Shown: piece by piece, positions 1 to 6,994 of the stretch | How positions within the stretch are numbered: the first letter of the stretch is position 1 | Layout of the letters: the number at the start of each line of letters is the position of its first letter | From: Polynucleobacter meluiroseus | GTDB taxonomy: Bacteria; Pseudomonadota; Gammaproteobacteria; Burkholderiales; Burkholderiaceae | Length of the DNA stretch: 10,822 nucleotides | Direction of reading: 5' to 3' | Assembly (NCBI GenBank): GCA_943329505.2 | Contig: CALQED020000020.1 | Location: 1 to 10,822 of the forward strand | Notes under the pieces: model-generated | Database searches by the model: none | Seen by the model: only the letters and a program-made list of their open reading frames with translations | What the model was told of the DNA's origin: nothing | Position numbers and translations under genes: made by a program

Positions 1-1559
1 ACGTCAATCCAAAAGCAGATGTTTCTGTGAAGTTGGTTTCTGAAGTTGGTGTTGGTACCGTTGCCGCTGGTGTTGCTAAGGCAAAAGCCGATCACGTCGT
101 GATCGCTGGTCATGACGGTGGTACCGGTGCATCGCCACTGTCTTCTATTAAGCATGCTGGTTCGCCATGGGAATTGGGTTTAGCTGAAACACAGCAAACC
201 TTGGTACTTAATGGCTTGCGTAGTCGTATCCGCGTTCAGGCGGATGGTCAAATGAAGACAGGCCGTGACGTGGTGATCGGTGCTTTATTAGGCGCTGATG
301 AGTTTGGTTTTGCAACCGCCCCATTAGTGGTTGAGGGTTGCATCATGATGCGTAAGTGTCATTTGAATACCTGCCCAGTCGGTGTTGCTACTCAAGATCC
401 AGAATTGCGTAAGAAGTTTTCTGGCAAGCCTGAGCATGTGGTGAATTTCTTCTTCTTTATTGCAGAAGAAGCCCGCGAGATCATGGCGCAACTCGGCATT
501 CGTAAATTTGATGACTTGATCGGCCGCGTAGATTTATTAGATACCCGCAAAGGGATTGATAACTGGAAAGTACACGGCTTGGACTTCAGCAAGATTTTTG
601 CTGAGCCTCAAGTGGCTAGCGACGTCCCACGCTATCAAGTCCTGACGCAGGATCATGGTTTAGCAAGCGCGCTCGATAACATCTTGATTGAGAAGAGCGA
701 GCCTGCTTTAGAGCGTGGCGAGAAGGTCTCTTTCATTGTTCCGGTGAAGAATGTAAACCGCACCGTTGGCGCAATGCTCTCTGGCGAGGTAGCTCAGCGC
801 TATGGCCATGCGGGCCTGCCTGATGACACGATTCATATTCAACTCAATGGCACTGCTGGCCAAAGCTTTGCAGCCTTCTTGGCTCACGGCATCACGTTAG
901 ATTTAGTGGGTGACGGCAATGACTATGTTGGTAAGGGCTTGTCTGGTGGTCGCGTCATTGTGCGCGCTCCCCATGAGTTCCGTGGCGATACCGCTAAGAA
1001 CATCATTGTCGGTAACACCGTTCTATACGGCGCAATCGCTGGTGAGGCATTCTTTAATGGTGTTGCTGGTGAGCGTTTTGCAGTCCGTAACTCTGGCGCT
1101 ACTACCGTTGTAGAGGGTACTGGAGACCACGGTTGTGAATACATGACCGGTGGAACCGTAGCGGTCTTGGGTATAACGGGCCGAAACTTTGCTGCAGGTA
1201 TGAGTGGTGGTATTGCTTATGTCTACGATGAAGATGGTTTATTCGATAAGCGCTGCAATACTAGTATGGCTACTTTAGAAAAAGTACTGCCTTCTGCAGA
1301 GCAAACTACCAAGATGCCAAAGTCAGAGTGGCATGCCCCTATCGATGTTAAAGATGGCGGTGAACGATTAACAGATGAGCAAATCTTAAAGAACTTAATT
1401 GAGCGCCATTTCCGCTACACCGGCTCAGAGCGTGCTAAAGCACTTTTGGCTGATTGGGAAAATGCCCGCAACCGTTTTGTGAAAGTTCTCCCAACTGAGT
1501 ACAAGCGTGCACTTGGTGAGTTGTGGGAAAAGGCTCAGAAGAATACGGTTGCTGCTTAA
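1..1559 (+). CDS. gltB: Glutamate synthase (NADPH) large subunit, 3' part
   Basis: This is the C-terminal third of the GOGAT alpha subunit, which makes glutamate from 2-oxoglutarate and glutamine-derived ammonia with electrons from GltD. The reading frame is open from base 3 with no start of its own; the GTG at 27 is internal, because upstream codons read VNPKADVS, continuing the family sequence. About 518 of an expected 1500 or so residues are visible. The first part is the FMN-binding synthase domain ([10 protein letters not shown] near base 110). It is followed by the 3Fe-4S cysteines in the pattern C-x5-C-x4-C at bases 339, 357 and 372. From about base 780 to 1250 lies the glycine-rich beta-helix GXGXG domain (for example [21 protein letters not shown]). 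The N-terminal glutaminase domain is off the window. It ends in TAA with a second in-frame TAA at 1566, and gltD follows after 54 bases. No frame damage is seen. Confidence 0.97.
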   Translation, partial: VNPKADVSVKLVSEVGVGTVAAGVAKAKADHVVIAGHDGGTGASPLSSIKHAGSPWELGLAETQQTLVLNGLRSRIRVQADGQMKTGRDVVIGALLGADEFGFATAPLVVEGCIMMRKCHLNTCPVGVATQDPELRKKFSGKPEHVVNFFFFIAEEAREIMAQLGIRKFDDLIGRVDLLDTRKGIDNWKVHGLDFSKIFAEPQVASDVPRYQVLTQDHGLASALDNILIEKSEPALERGEKVSFIVPVKNVNRTVGAMLSGEVAQRYGHAGLPDDTIHIQLNGTAGQSFAAFLAHGITLDLVGDGNDYVGKGLSGGRVIVRAPHEFRGDTAKNIIVGNTVLYGAIAGEAFFNGVAGERFAVRNSGATTVVEGTGDHGCEYMTGGTVAVLGITGRNFAAGMSGGIAYVYDEDGLFDKRCNTSMATLEKVLPSAEQTTKMPKSEWHAPIDVKDGGERLTDEQILKNLIERHFRYTGSERAKALLADWENARNRFVKVLPTEYKRALGELWEKAQKNTVAA

Positions 1560-1602
1560 GTAACTTAATCAAACAGATAGACGGATATTAAGAAAAGATA
1601 CT

Positions 1603-1607
1603 AAGGA
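1603..1607 (+). promoter_or_regulatory. Ribosome binding site of gltD
   Basis: AAGGA lies six bases before the ATG at 1614. It is a normal Shine-Dalgarno match and supports that start. Confidence 0.7.
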
Positions 1608-1613
1608 TTAGAT

Positions 1614-3077
1614 ATGGGTAAGGTCACTGGATTTATGGAGTTTGAGCGTGTCGATGAAACATACGAAGCGCCTACAAAACGTCTCCACCATTACAAAGAG
1701 TTTGTGGTTGCGTTAACTGATGAAGAAGCTAAGATTCAGGGCGCGCGCTGTATGGATTGCGGTATTCCGTTCTGTAACAACGGCTGCCCAGTCAATAACA
1801 TTATTCCTGACTTTAATGATTTGGTTTTCCATAACGACTGGAAAAATGCATTAGATGTTTTGCAATCTACGAACAACTTCCCTGAATTCACCGGACGTAT
1901 CTGCCCGGCACCTTGCGAAGCCGCTTGTACTTTGGGGATTAATCGTGCCCCAGTAGGCATTAAGTCAATCGAGCACGCCATTATTGATAAAGGCTGGGAA
2001 AGTGGTTGGGTAAAACCACAGCCCCCCAAAACGAAGACTGGCAAGAAAGTGGCCATTGTCGGCGGCGGCCCTGCAGGCATGGCGGCGGCTCAGCAATTGG
2101 CCCGTGTTGGTCATGATGTGACCTTGTTCGAAAAGAATGATCGCATCGGTGGTTTATTGCGTTATGGCATTCCTGACTTCAAGATGGAAAAGTGGCTGAT
2201 CGATCGCCGTGTAGAACAAATGCAAGCAGAAGGCGTGAAATTTGAAACTGGCGTTTTCGTTGGTAAAGAAGCCATCGGCGCTGAAGTCAAAAATTATTCT
2301 ACTAAGACAGTATCGCCTGAGCAGTTGATGAAAGATTTTGATGCTGTGGTCATTACTGGTGGTGCGGAGCAGCCGCGGGATCTCCCAGTTCCAGGTCGTG
2401 AACTTGCTGGTGTGCACTATGCGCTGGAATTTTTAATTCCTCAAAATAAAGAAAATGCAGGCGATTTTAAAAACGATATCCGTGCAACTGATAAACACGT
2501 TGTTGTGATTGGTGGTGGTGATACCGGCTCTGATTGTGTTGGCACCTCTAATCGCCATGGCGCTAAGCAAATTACTCAGTTCGAGTTGCTCCCTCAGCCG
2601 CCAGAGGAGGAGAACAAGCCATTGGTATGGCCATATTGGCCAACAAAGTTACGCACGTCGTCTTCGCACGAAGAAGGTTGTGATCGGGATTGGTCTGTGG
2701 GCACGAAACGTTTTGAGGGTAAAAACGGCAAAGTTGAAAAGCTGATTGGTGTTCGTTTGGAGTGGAAAGAGGGCAAGATGTCAGAAGTTCCAAATTCCGA
2801 GTTTGAGATCAAAGCAGATTTGGTACTTTTAGCCATGGGCTTTGTATCCCCGGTTCAGCAGATATTGAATGCTTTCGGTGTAGAAAAGGATGCTCGTGGT
2901 AACGCCAAAGCAACGGTAGATGGCCAAAATGCTTATCAGACGAATGTTCCCAAGATATTTGCTGCTGGTGATATGCGCCGTGGTCAATCCTTGGTGGTTT
3001 GGGCGATTCGTGAAGGTCGCCAATGTGCGCAAGCAGTAGACCAGTATTTGATGGGGTCATCTGTTTTGCCCCGATAA
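1614..3077 (+). CDS. gltD: Glutamate synthase (NADPH) small subunit
   Basis: This is the GOGAT beta subunit. It oxidises NADPH on FAD and passes electrons through 4Fe-4S clusters to GltB. The protein has 487 residues, a usual length. The N-terminal cluster-binding region carries two cysteine groups: C46, C49, C54, C58 ([15 protein letters not shown]) and C97, C101, C105 ([10 protein letters not shown]). The FAD-binding Rossmann motif [10 protein letters not shown] is at about 146-155. The second dinucleotide motif for [15 protein letters not shown], is at about 296-305. The C-terminal FAD-contact motif [16 protein letters not shown] is at about 449-464. The start is the ATG with AAGGA upstream, and [10 protein letters not shown] is the normal N-terminus of this family. 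The stop codon TAA lies inside a perfect hairpin, and mlaF begins ten bases later. It forms an operon with gltB. Related FAD/NADPH oxidoreductases share this fold, but the gltB neighbour settles the call. Confidence 0.98.
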   Translation: MGKVTGFMEFERVDETYEAPTKRLHHYKEFVVALTDEEAKIQGARCMDCGIPFCNNGCPVNNIIPDFNDLVFHNDWKNALDVLQSTNNFPEFTGRICPAPCEAACTLGINRAPVGIKSIEHAIIDKGWESGWVKPQPPKTKTGKKVAIVGGGPAGMAAAQQLARVGHDVTLFEKNDRIGGLLRYGIPDFKMEKWLIDRRVEQMQAEGVKFETGVFVGKEAIGAEVKNYSTKTVSPEQLMKDFDAVVITGGAEQPRDLPVPGRELAGVHYALEFLIPQNKENAGDFKNDIRATDKHVVVIGGGDTGSDCVGTSNRHGAKQITQFELLPQPPEEENKPLVWPYWPTKLRTSSSHEEGCDRDWSVGTKRFEGKNGKVEKLIGVRLEWKEGKMSEVPNSEFEIKADLVLLAMGFVSPVQQILNAFGVEKDARGNAKATVDGQNAYQTNVPKIFAAGDMRRGQSLVVWAIREGRQCAQAVDQYLMGSSVLPR

Positions 3078-3085
3078 TATCGGGG
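3069..3085 (+). repeat. Perfect inverted repeat at the gltD stop/mlaF start junction
   Basis: CCCCGAT (3069-3075), a three-base AAT loop and ATCGGGG (3079-3085) form a perfect 7-bp stem. The left arm contains the last gltD sense codons and the first base of its stop. The right arm ends two bases before the mlaF ATG at 3088. No T-tract follows on either strand, so it is not a standard intrinsic terminator. The only G-rich, Shine-Dalgarno-like bases before mlaF (3082-3085) are inside the stem. A role in translation coupling or RNA processing is inference. Confidence 0.65.
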
Positions 3086-3087
3086 AT

Positions 3088-3939
3088 ATGAATAGTTCTG
3101 AGCCAAACTCATTGGATGTCAAAAAGCCTCTAGGTGAAGTAGTCGTTTCTATTAAGGACGTCAACTTTTCCTACGCTCCTGGTGAGCGCCAAATTTTATC
3201 GGGACTCAATATGGAGTTTCGACGAGGCCAGGTAGTTGCGGTCATGGGCGGATCGGGTTGTGGCAAGACGACCATTCTGCGTTTGATTGGCGGTCAATTC
3301 ACAGCTCAATCGGGACAAGTGTTATTTGAAGGCCAAGACGTTGGCAAGATGAGCGGCAATGAATTAATGACTGCTCGTCGTCGTATGGGTATGCTCTTTC
3401 AATTTGGCGCTTTATTCACCGACCTCAATGTTTTTGAAAACGTGGCTTTTCCATTGCGCGAACATACTGATCTCAGTGAAGAGCTTTTGCGTTCACTAGT
3501 GCTCATGAAACTAAATGCAGTAGGTTTGCGTGGTGCGCGTGATTTAATGCCCTCGCAAATTTCGGGCGGTATGGCAAGACGTGTTGCTCTTGCTAGGGCA
3601 ATTGCATTAGATCCTCCGCTCATCATGTATGACGAGCCCTTTGCAGGTCTAGATCCAATTTCTTTAGGGATTACTGCAAGGCTTATTCGTGATCTGAATA
3701 ATGCCCTGGGAGCCACGAGTTTATTGGTTACGCACGATGTTGAAGAAACGTTTGAAATTGCAGATTATGTGTACTTTATTGCCAATGGTCGCATTGGCGC
3801 ACAAGGTACACCTGAGGAATTGAGCCACTCTATAGATCCTTTTGTAAGACAGTTTTTAGATGCTGCTCCTGACGGGCCTGTGCCCTTTCATTATCCAGGC
3901 CAAAGCCTAGAAGAAGATTTTGGAGTGAGGACTTCATGA
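3088..3939 (+). CDS. mlaF: Mla phospholipid transport ATP-binding protein MlaF
   Basis: This is the cytoplasmic ATPase of the MlaFEDB complex, which moves phospholipids between the inner membrane and the periplasmic carrier MlaC to keep the outer leaflet of the outer membrane free of misplaced phospholipid. It has 283 residues. Walker A is GGSGCGKTT at about 54-62 (K60), the Q-loop glutamine is Q105 (LFQFGALF), and the signature is ISGGM at 158-162, a slightly altered LSGGQ of the kind seen in MlaF proteins. Walker B is LIMYDEP with D182 and E183, the D-loop is GLDP at 187-190, and the switch histidine is H216. The C-terminal tail after about residue 245 (DPFVRQFLDA) is typical of MlaF. The frame opens at 3052 and has no ATG, GTG or TTG before 3088, so this ATG is the first possible common start. 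Its Shine-Dalgarno is poor; a TTG at 3112 is the alternative. It overlaps mlaE by four bases. Confidence 0.95.
   Translation: MNSSEPNSLDVKKPLGEVVVSIKDVNFSYAPGERQILSGLNMEFRRGQVVAVMGGSGCGKTTILRLIGGQFTAQSGQVLFEGQDVGKMSGNELMTARRRMGMLFQFGALFTDLNVFENVAFPLREHTDLSEELLRSLVLMKLNAVGLRGARDLMPSQISGGMARRVALARAIALDPPLIMYDEPFAGLDPISLGITARLIRDLNNALGATSLLVTHDVEETFEIADYVYFIANGRIGAQGTPEELSHSIDPFVRQFLDAAPDGPVPFHYPGQSLEEDFGVRTS
3927..3930 (+). promoter_or_regulatory. Ribosome binding site of mlaE
   Basis: GAGG lies five bases before the mlaE ATG at 3936, within the last codons of mlaF. With the ATGA overlap it supports coupled translation of ATPase and permease. Confidence 0.55.
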
Positions 3940-4724
3940 CTTTCATTCTCAATCTTTTTGGCGATCTCGGATTTTTTATTCGTCGCAATTTAAATAGTCT
4001 TGGACTAGCTGCGCGCATGTTTGTTGCGGTCATTTGGCGCTCAGGCTTTTTATTGAAAAGACCGCGCTTAGTGGTCGATCAAATTTTATTTGTTGGCAAT
4101 CATTCGTTTGTGATCATTGCAGTTTCTGGTTTATTTGTTGGATTCGTTCTAGGCCTTCAGGGTTACTACACCTTAAATCGTTATGGCTCTGAGCAGGCTT
4201 TGGGCTTGTTGGTCGCTTTGTCCTTAACCCGTGAATTAGGGCCAGTGATTACAGCCTTGTTATTTGCGGGGCGTGCCGGCACTTCATTAACTGCAGAGAT
4301 TGGCTTGATGAAGGCTGGCGAGCAATTAAGCGCCATGGAAATGATGGCGGTAGACCCATTGGGTCGTGTGATTGCGCCACGTCTTTGGGCTGGCATTATT
4401 TCCATGCCAATTTTGGCAACCATTTTTACAGCGGTGGGGGTGATGGGCGGTTATTTCGTAGGCGTTCCATTGATTGGAGTCGATTCCGGTGCATTTTGGT
4501 CACAAATGCAGGGCGGTGTTGATCTCTTTTCTGATATTGGAAATGGCCTTATTAAAAGTTTGGTATTTGGTGTGGCGGTGACTTTTATTGCTTTATATCA
4601 AGGCTATGAAGCGAAACCTACCCCTGAGGGTGTTTCACAGGCTACAACGCGTACCGTAGTGATTTCTTCCTTGTCAGTTTTAGCCTTGGATTTCTTGCTA
4701 ACTGCAATGATGTTTTCAAATTAG
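3936..4724 (+). CDS. mlaE: Mla phospholipid transport permease MlaE
   Basis: This is the inner-membrane permease of the MlaFEDB lipid transporter, working as a dimer beneath the MlaD ring. It has 262 residues, the normal family length. An amphipathic N-terminal stretch (about 1-45) is followed by hydrophobic segments at roughly 50-75, 88-112, 150-178, 203-222 and 242-260. The most conserved block of the family spans about 97-141, from LTRELGPV through AGRAG and the AEIG-MKAGEQ region to AVDP. A second family motif, GYEAKPTPEGVSQAT, is at about 223-237. The ATG overlaps the mlaF stop (ATGA) and has GAGG upstream. Paralogous MlaE-family permeases serve other MCE transporters; the flanking mlaF and single-MCE mlaD point to the Mla system. 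Confidence 0.95.
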   Translation: MTFILNLFGDLGFFIRRNLNSLGLAARMFVAVIWRSGFLLKRPRLVVDQILFVGNHSFVIIAVSGLFVGFVLGLQGYYTLNRYGSEQALGLLVALSLTRELGPVITALLFAGRAGTSLTAEIGLMKAGEQLSAMEMMAVDPLGRVIAPRLWAGIISMPILATIFTAVGVMGGYFVGVPLIGVDSGAFWSQMQGGVDLFSDIGNGLIKSLVFGVAVTFIALYQGYEAKPTPEGVSQATTRTVVISSLSVLALDFLLTAMMFSN

Positions 4725-4745
4725 AAAGAATAAACTGGGGCTCTT

Positions 4746-5228
4746 ATGAGAAAAAGTGCAATTGATATTTGGGTGGGTATTTTTGTTGCCATTGGTTTAC
4801 TGGCAGCGTTATTTTTGGCATTGAAAGTTGGCAATATGAACGCTGTGTCATTTGCGCCAACCTACAAAATTTCTGCGCGCTTTGACAACATTGGCGGCTT
4901 AAAGCCGCGTGCTCCGGTGAAAAGTGCGGGCGTTGTAGTGGGGCGTATTGCCAACATTTCTTTTGACGATAAAACGTATCAAGCAACTGTCGTGATGACG
5001 ATTGAAGAGTCTTATAAGTTCCCTAAAGATTCATCAGCCAAGATTTTGACTTCAGGCCTATTGGGTGAGCAGTACATTGGTCTAGAGGCTGGTGGTTCCG
5101 ATGATATGTTGGCAAATGGCGCAAAGATTTCACAAACTCAATCAGCGATTGTTTTGGAAAACCTTATTAGCCAGTTCCTGTACAACAAAGCGGCGGATAG
5201 CGGTCAAGAGAAGAGTGCAGCAAAATAA
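4746..5228 (+). CDS. mlaD: Mla MCE-domain lipid-binding protein MlaD
   Basis: MlaD is anchored in the inner membrane by one helix and forms a hexameric ring through which phospholipid passes between MlaE and MlaC. It has 160 residues. The transmembrane helix is at about 7-27 (IDIWVGIFVAIGLLAALFLA), with most of the protein periplasmic. The single MCE domain runs from about 39 to 117 and contains the family segments FDNIGGLKPRAPVKSAGVVVG (47-67, one residue outside the core) and the pore-loop region TSGLLGEQYIGLEAG (102-116). A C-terminal helix (LENLISQFLYNKA, 137-149) is the usual MlaD pore helix. The tail beyond it is short, so the protein is somewhat smaller than E. coli MlaD (about 183 residues). 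A G-rich site at 4737-4740 lies five bases before the ATG. Its TAA stop shares one base with the next ATG. Confidence 0.95.
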   Translation: MRKSAIDIWVGIFVAIGLLAALFLALKVGNMNAVSFAPTYKISARFDNIGGLKPRAPVKSAGVVVGRIANISFDDKTYQATVVMTIEESYKFPKDSSAKILTSGLLGEQYIGLEAGGSDDMLANGAKISQTQSAIVLENLISQFLYNKAADSGQEKSAAK

Positions 5229-5986
5229 TGTCTTCTAGCCTTCATTTCATGAGCAAGATCAGGCAATTTATCTTGCTTTGTATGGCTACTGTATTGGTGG
5301 GCTGTGCCTCTATTCCAGCGGGTGTGGAACCTTCCCCGAACGATCCATGGGAGCCTTTTAATCGCTCCGTCTTTGAATTTAATGAAGGCTTAGATACGTA
5401 TTTACTAAAGCCAGTTGTCGCGGTCTACCGTTTTATATTGCCTGAGTTTGTGCGCGATGGCGTCTATAACTTTTTTAGCAATTACAGCGATATCTATACA
5501 GCGCTTTACAACTTACTTCAAGGCAAGCCAGATTATGCCTTTAACGATTTGATGCGAGTGGTCGTTAATACCACCATGGGGCTGGGTGGCTTAATTGATT
5601 TGGCGACCCCTGGTGGACTTGAAAAGCACAAAGAAGATTGGGGTCAAACATTGGGAGTTTGGGGTGTACCAGCAGGCCCATATGTAGTCTTGCCCTTTTT
5701 TGGTCCAAGCAACGTGAGGGATACCTTTGGCACGGTTGCCGACTTAGAGTCCGATTACTTATTTAGATTACTTCCAGATGTTGCTTTGCGTAACAGCATT
5801 ACCGGTTTGCGTGTAGTCAATGCACGCAATACCTACTATGAAGCTGGTGATCTTTTGGATGGGGCTGCGATTGATAAGTACAGCTTTATGCGCGACGCCT
5901 ATATTCAAAGACGGGCATATCAGATTAACGAGGGTCGAGATGATGAAGAGCCTTCAATGCCGGTTTACGAAAACCCTTACCAATAA
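5228..5986 (+). CDS. mlaA: Outer-membrane phospholipid-removing lipoprotein MlaA (VacJ)
   Basis: MlaA is the outer-membrane component, a doughnut-shaped lipoprotein that takes phospholipids from the outer leaflet and hands them to MlaC. The protein has 252 residues. A lipoprotein signal peptide ends in the lipobox LVGC, giving lipidated C26. The residue after it is alanine, not aspartate, which fits outer-membrane sorting by Lol. Family motifs follow: NDPWEPFNRSVFEFNEGLD (38-56), GLGGLIDLA (118-126) and a conserved block at about 137-168 (EDWGQTLGVWGVPAGPY, then VLPFFGPSNVRDTFG). The tail after 235 is acidic and low in conservation. The ATG at 5228 overlaps the mlaD stop as TAATG, favouring coupling; a second ATG at 5252 would give a tighter 18-residue signal peptide and is a real alternative. 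In E. coli mlaA is unlinked to the other mla genes; here it sits between mlaD and mlaC. Confidence 0.96.
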   Translation: MSSSLHFMSKIRQFILLCMATVLVGCASIPAGVEPSPNDPWEPFNRSVFEFNEGLDTYLLKPVVAVYRFILPEFVRDGVYNFFSNYSDIYTALYNLLQGKPDYAFNDLMRVVVNTTMGLGGLIDLATPGGLEKHKEDWGQTLGVWGVPAGPYVVLPFFGPSNVRDTFGTVADLESDYLFRLLPDVALRNSITGLRVVNARNTYYEAGDLLDGAAIDKYSFMRDAYIQRRAYQINEGRDDEEPSMPVYENPYQ

Positions 5987-6011
5987 GTGCCTTGTTTAAT
6001 GGGCTGTTGTG

Positions 6012-6034
6012 TGAGGGACTAAAATGAGCCCTCA
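6012..6034 (+). repeat. Short inverted repeat in the mlaA-mlaC gap
   Basis: TGAGGG (6012-6017) and CCCTCA (6029-6034) form a 6-bp stem with an 11-base loop in the longest intergenic gap of the window (5987-6074). No T-run follows, so it is not a clear terminator. It may be a weak attenuating or stabilising hairpin between mlaA and mlaC, or chance. Nothing else recognisable was found in this gap. Confidence 0.35.
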
Positions 6035-6074
6035 ATGAGTTCAATGTTTGAGATAAACCTACCGAGATGAAACA

Positions 6075-6716
6075 ATGAAAAGCTGTAAGATATTTTCTAA
6101 GTGCTTAACAATCTGTTTGCTATTGCTTTCTGGGGTGGTGTTTGCTCAGGTTCCAGATCAGGCAACCTCTCCAGACGCTCTAATCAAAATGGTTGTCACG
6201 GATGTGATGACTTCAGTAAAAGCGGATCCAGAAATTCAGAAGGGTAATATTCCCAAAATTGTGGATCTGGTCGAAAAGAAAATTGTTCCTTACACCGATA
6301 TGCGTCGTACTACTGAAATGGCGATGGGCCCCAATTGGAAAAAAGCGACCCCCGAGCAACAGGCACAACTCACCTTAGAGTTTAAGAACTTATTGATTCG
6401 TACTTATTCTGGGGCTTTAAGTCAGTTACGTGATCAGACCGTGCAATTCAAGGCTTTTCGTGCTGCCGCGGATGACAAAGAGGTTGTGGTCAAAACAGTC
6501 GTATTAGGACGTGGCGATCCCGTGCCTTTAGATTACCGTTTAGAAAAAACGGATAAAGGCTGGAAGGTATATGACATGAACATCATGGGAGTTTGGTTAG
6601 TAGAGGCTTATCGCAACCAATTTACTAACCAGATTAGTCAAAATGGAGTCGAAGGGCTTGTGAAGTTTTTGCAAGATCGCAATAAACAGTTGGCTACTGC
6701 TAAGCCAGCAAATTAA
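6075..6716 (+). CDS. mlaC: Periplasmic phospholipid carrier MlaC
   Basis: MlaC is the soluble periplasmic shuttle carrying phospholipid between MlaA at the outer membrane and MlaD at the inner membrane. It has 213 residues. A Sec signal peptide is visible: positive start (MKSCKIFSK), hydrophobic core (about 11-20) and likely cleavage after VFA at residue 24. The mature part carries MlaC/Ttg2D family features: a helical N-terminal half with IVPYTDMRRTTEMAMGPNWKKAT (69-91, longer than the core motif), FKNLLIRTYSGAL (103-115), and a later sheet region with DYRLEKTDKGWKVYDMNIMG (153-172), followed by LVEAYRNQF. The start is the ATG at 6075 with only a weak GAG at 6064-6066; an ATG at 6067 reads only three codons before a stop, so it cannot be the start. 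It is separated from mlaA by 88 bases, the loosest spacing in the cluster. Confidence 0.95.
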   Translation: MKSCKIFSKCLTICLLLLSGVVFAQVPDQATSPDALIKMVVTDVMTSVKADPEIQKGNIPKIVDLVEKKIVPYTDMRRTTEMAMGPNWKKATPEQQAQLTLEFKNLLIRTYSGALSQLRDQTVQFKAFRAAADDKEVVVKTVVLGRGDPVPLDYRLEKTDKGWKVYDMNIMGVWLVEAYRNQFTNQISQNGVEGLVKFLQDRNKQLATAKPAN

Positions 6717-6732
6717 TCTCAGTCTTTAGATC

Positions 6733-6990
6733 ATGCCCTTTCTTTTGCCCCAAACGGTTACTCAAGAAACTGCTCTGCAGTTACAGAAAGATGGTCTATT
6801 GAATATTGCCGCTTTAAGAACCATTGACTGCTCTGCACTGAAAGATTTTGATTCGACTGTTTTGACGGTGCTATTAGCATGGCAAAAACAGTTACAAGCT
6901 GATGGGCAGTCCTTAGCGCTTCAGGGTCCTCCTGAAAAGCTGAAAGTCTTGGCCAACGTATATGGCGTCTCTGCATTGCTAGGTTTATAA
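6733..6990 (+). CDS. mlaB: Mla STAS-domain subunit MlaB
   Basis: MlaB is a small cytoplasmic STAS protein that binds MlaF and stabilises or activates the MlaFEDB transporter. The protein has 85 residues, close to a bare STAS domain. It has an N-terminal strand region, then the conserved STAS loop VDCSALKDFDSTVL-like segment: here D40-S41-T42 begins the helix DSTVLTVLLAW, where a Ser or Thr after Asp is the residue corresponding to the phosphorylatable site of anti-sigma-antagonist relatives. The ending GPPEKLKVLANVYGVSALL matches the usual final helix. No clear Shine-Dalgarno precedes the ATG, which is 16 bases after mlaC, so coupling to mlaC is likely. STAS sequences diverge strongly, and the name rests partly on position after mlaC. 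Confidence 0.88.
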   Translation: MPFLLPQTVTQETALQLQKDGLLNIAALRTIDCSALKDFDSTVLTVLLAWQKQLQADGQSLALQGPPEKLKVLANVYGVSALLGL

Positions 6991-6994
6991 AAGC

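Noticed and set aside
27..29. GTG at 27 as the start of a 510-residue gene
   Set aside because: The frame is open upstream to base 3 and the upstream codons continue the GltB family sequence, so this is an internal valine of a gene entering from outside the window.
1736..2080. A 114-codon open frame on the - strand inside gltD
   Set aside because: It is antisense to the conserved cluster and FAD-binding regions of GltD and has no recognisable motif; a shadow of codon use.
2628..2674. Two small hairpins in gltD: TGGCC-ATATT-GGCCA and TCTTC-GCAC-GAAGA
   Set aside because: Stems of five bp within conserved coding sequence (the WPYWP and SSSHEE regions) are expected by chance and need no extra function.
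5992..6025. Possible promoter before mlaC: TTGTTT (5992-5997) and TAAAAT (6020-6025)
   Set aside because: The spacer is 22 bases, well outside the usual 16-18, and no better -35 fits the TAAAAT.
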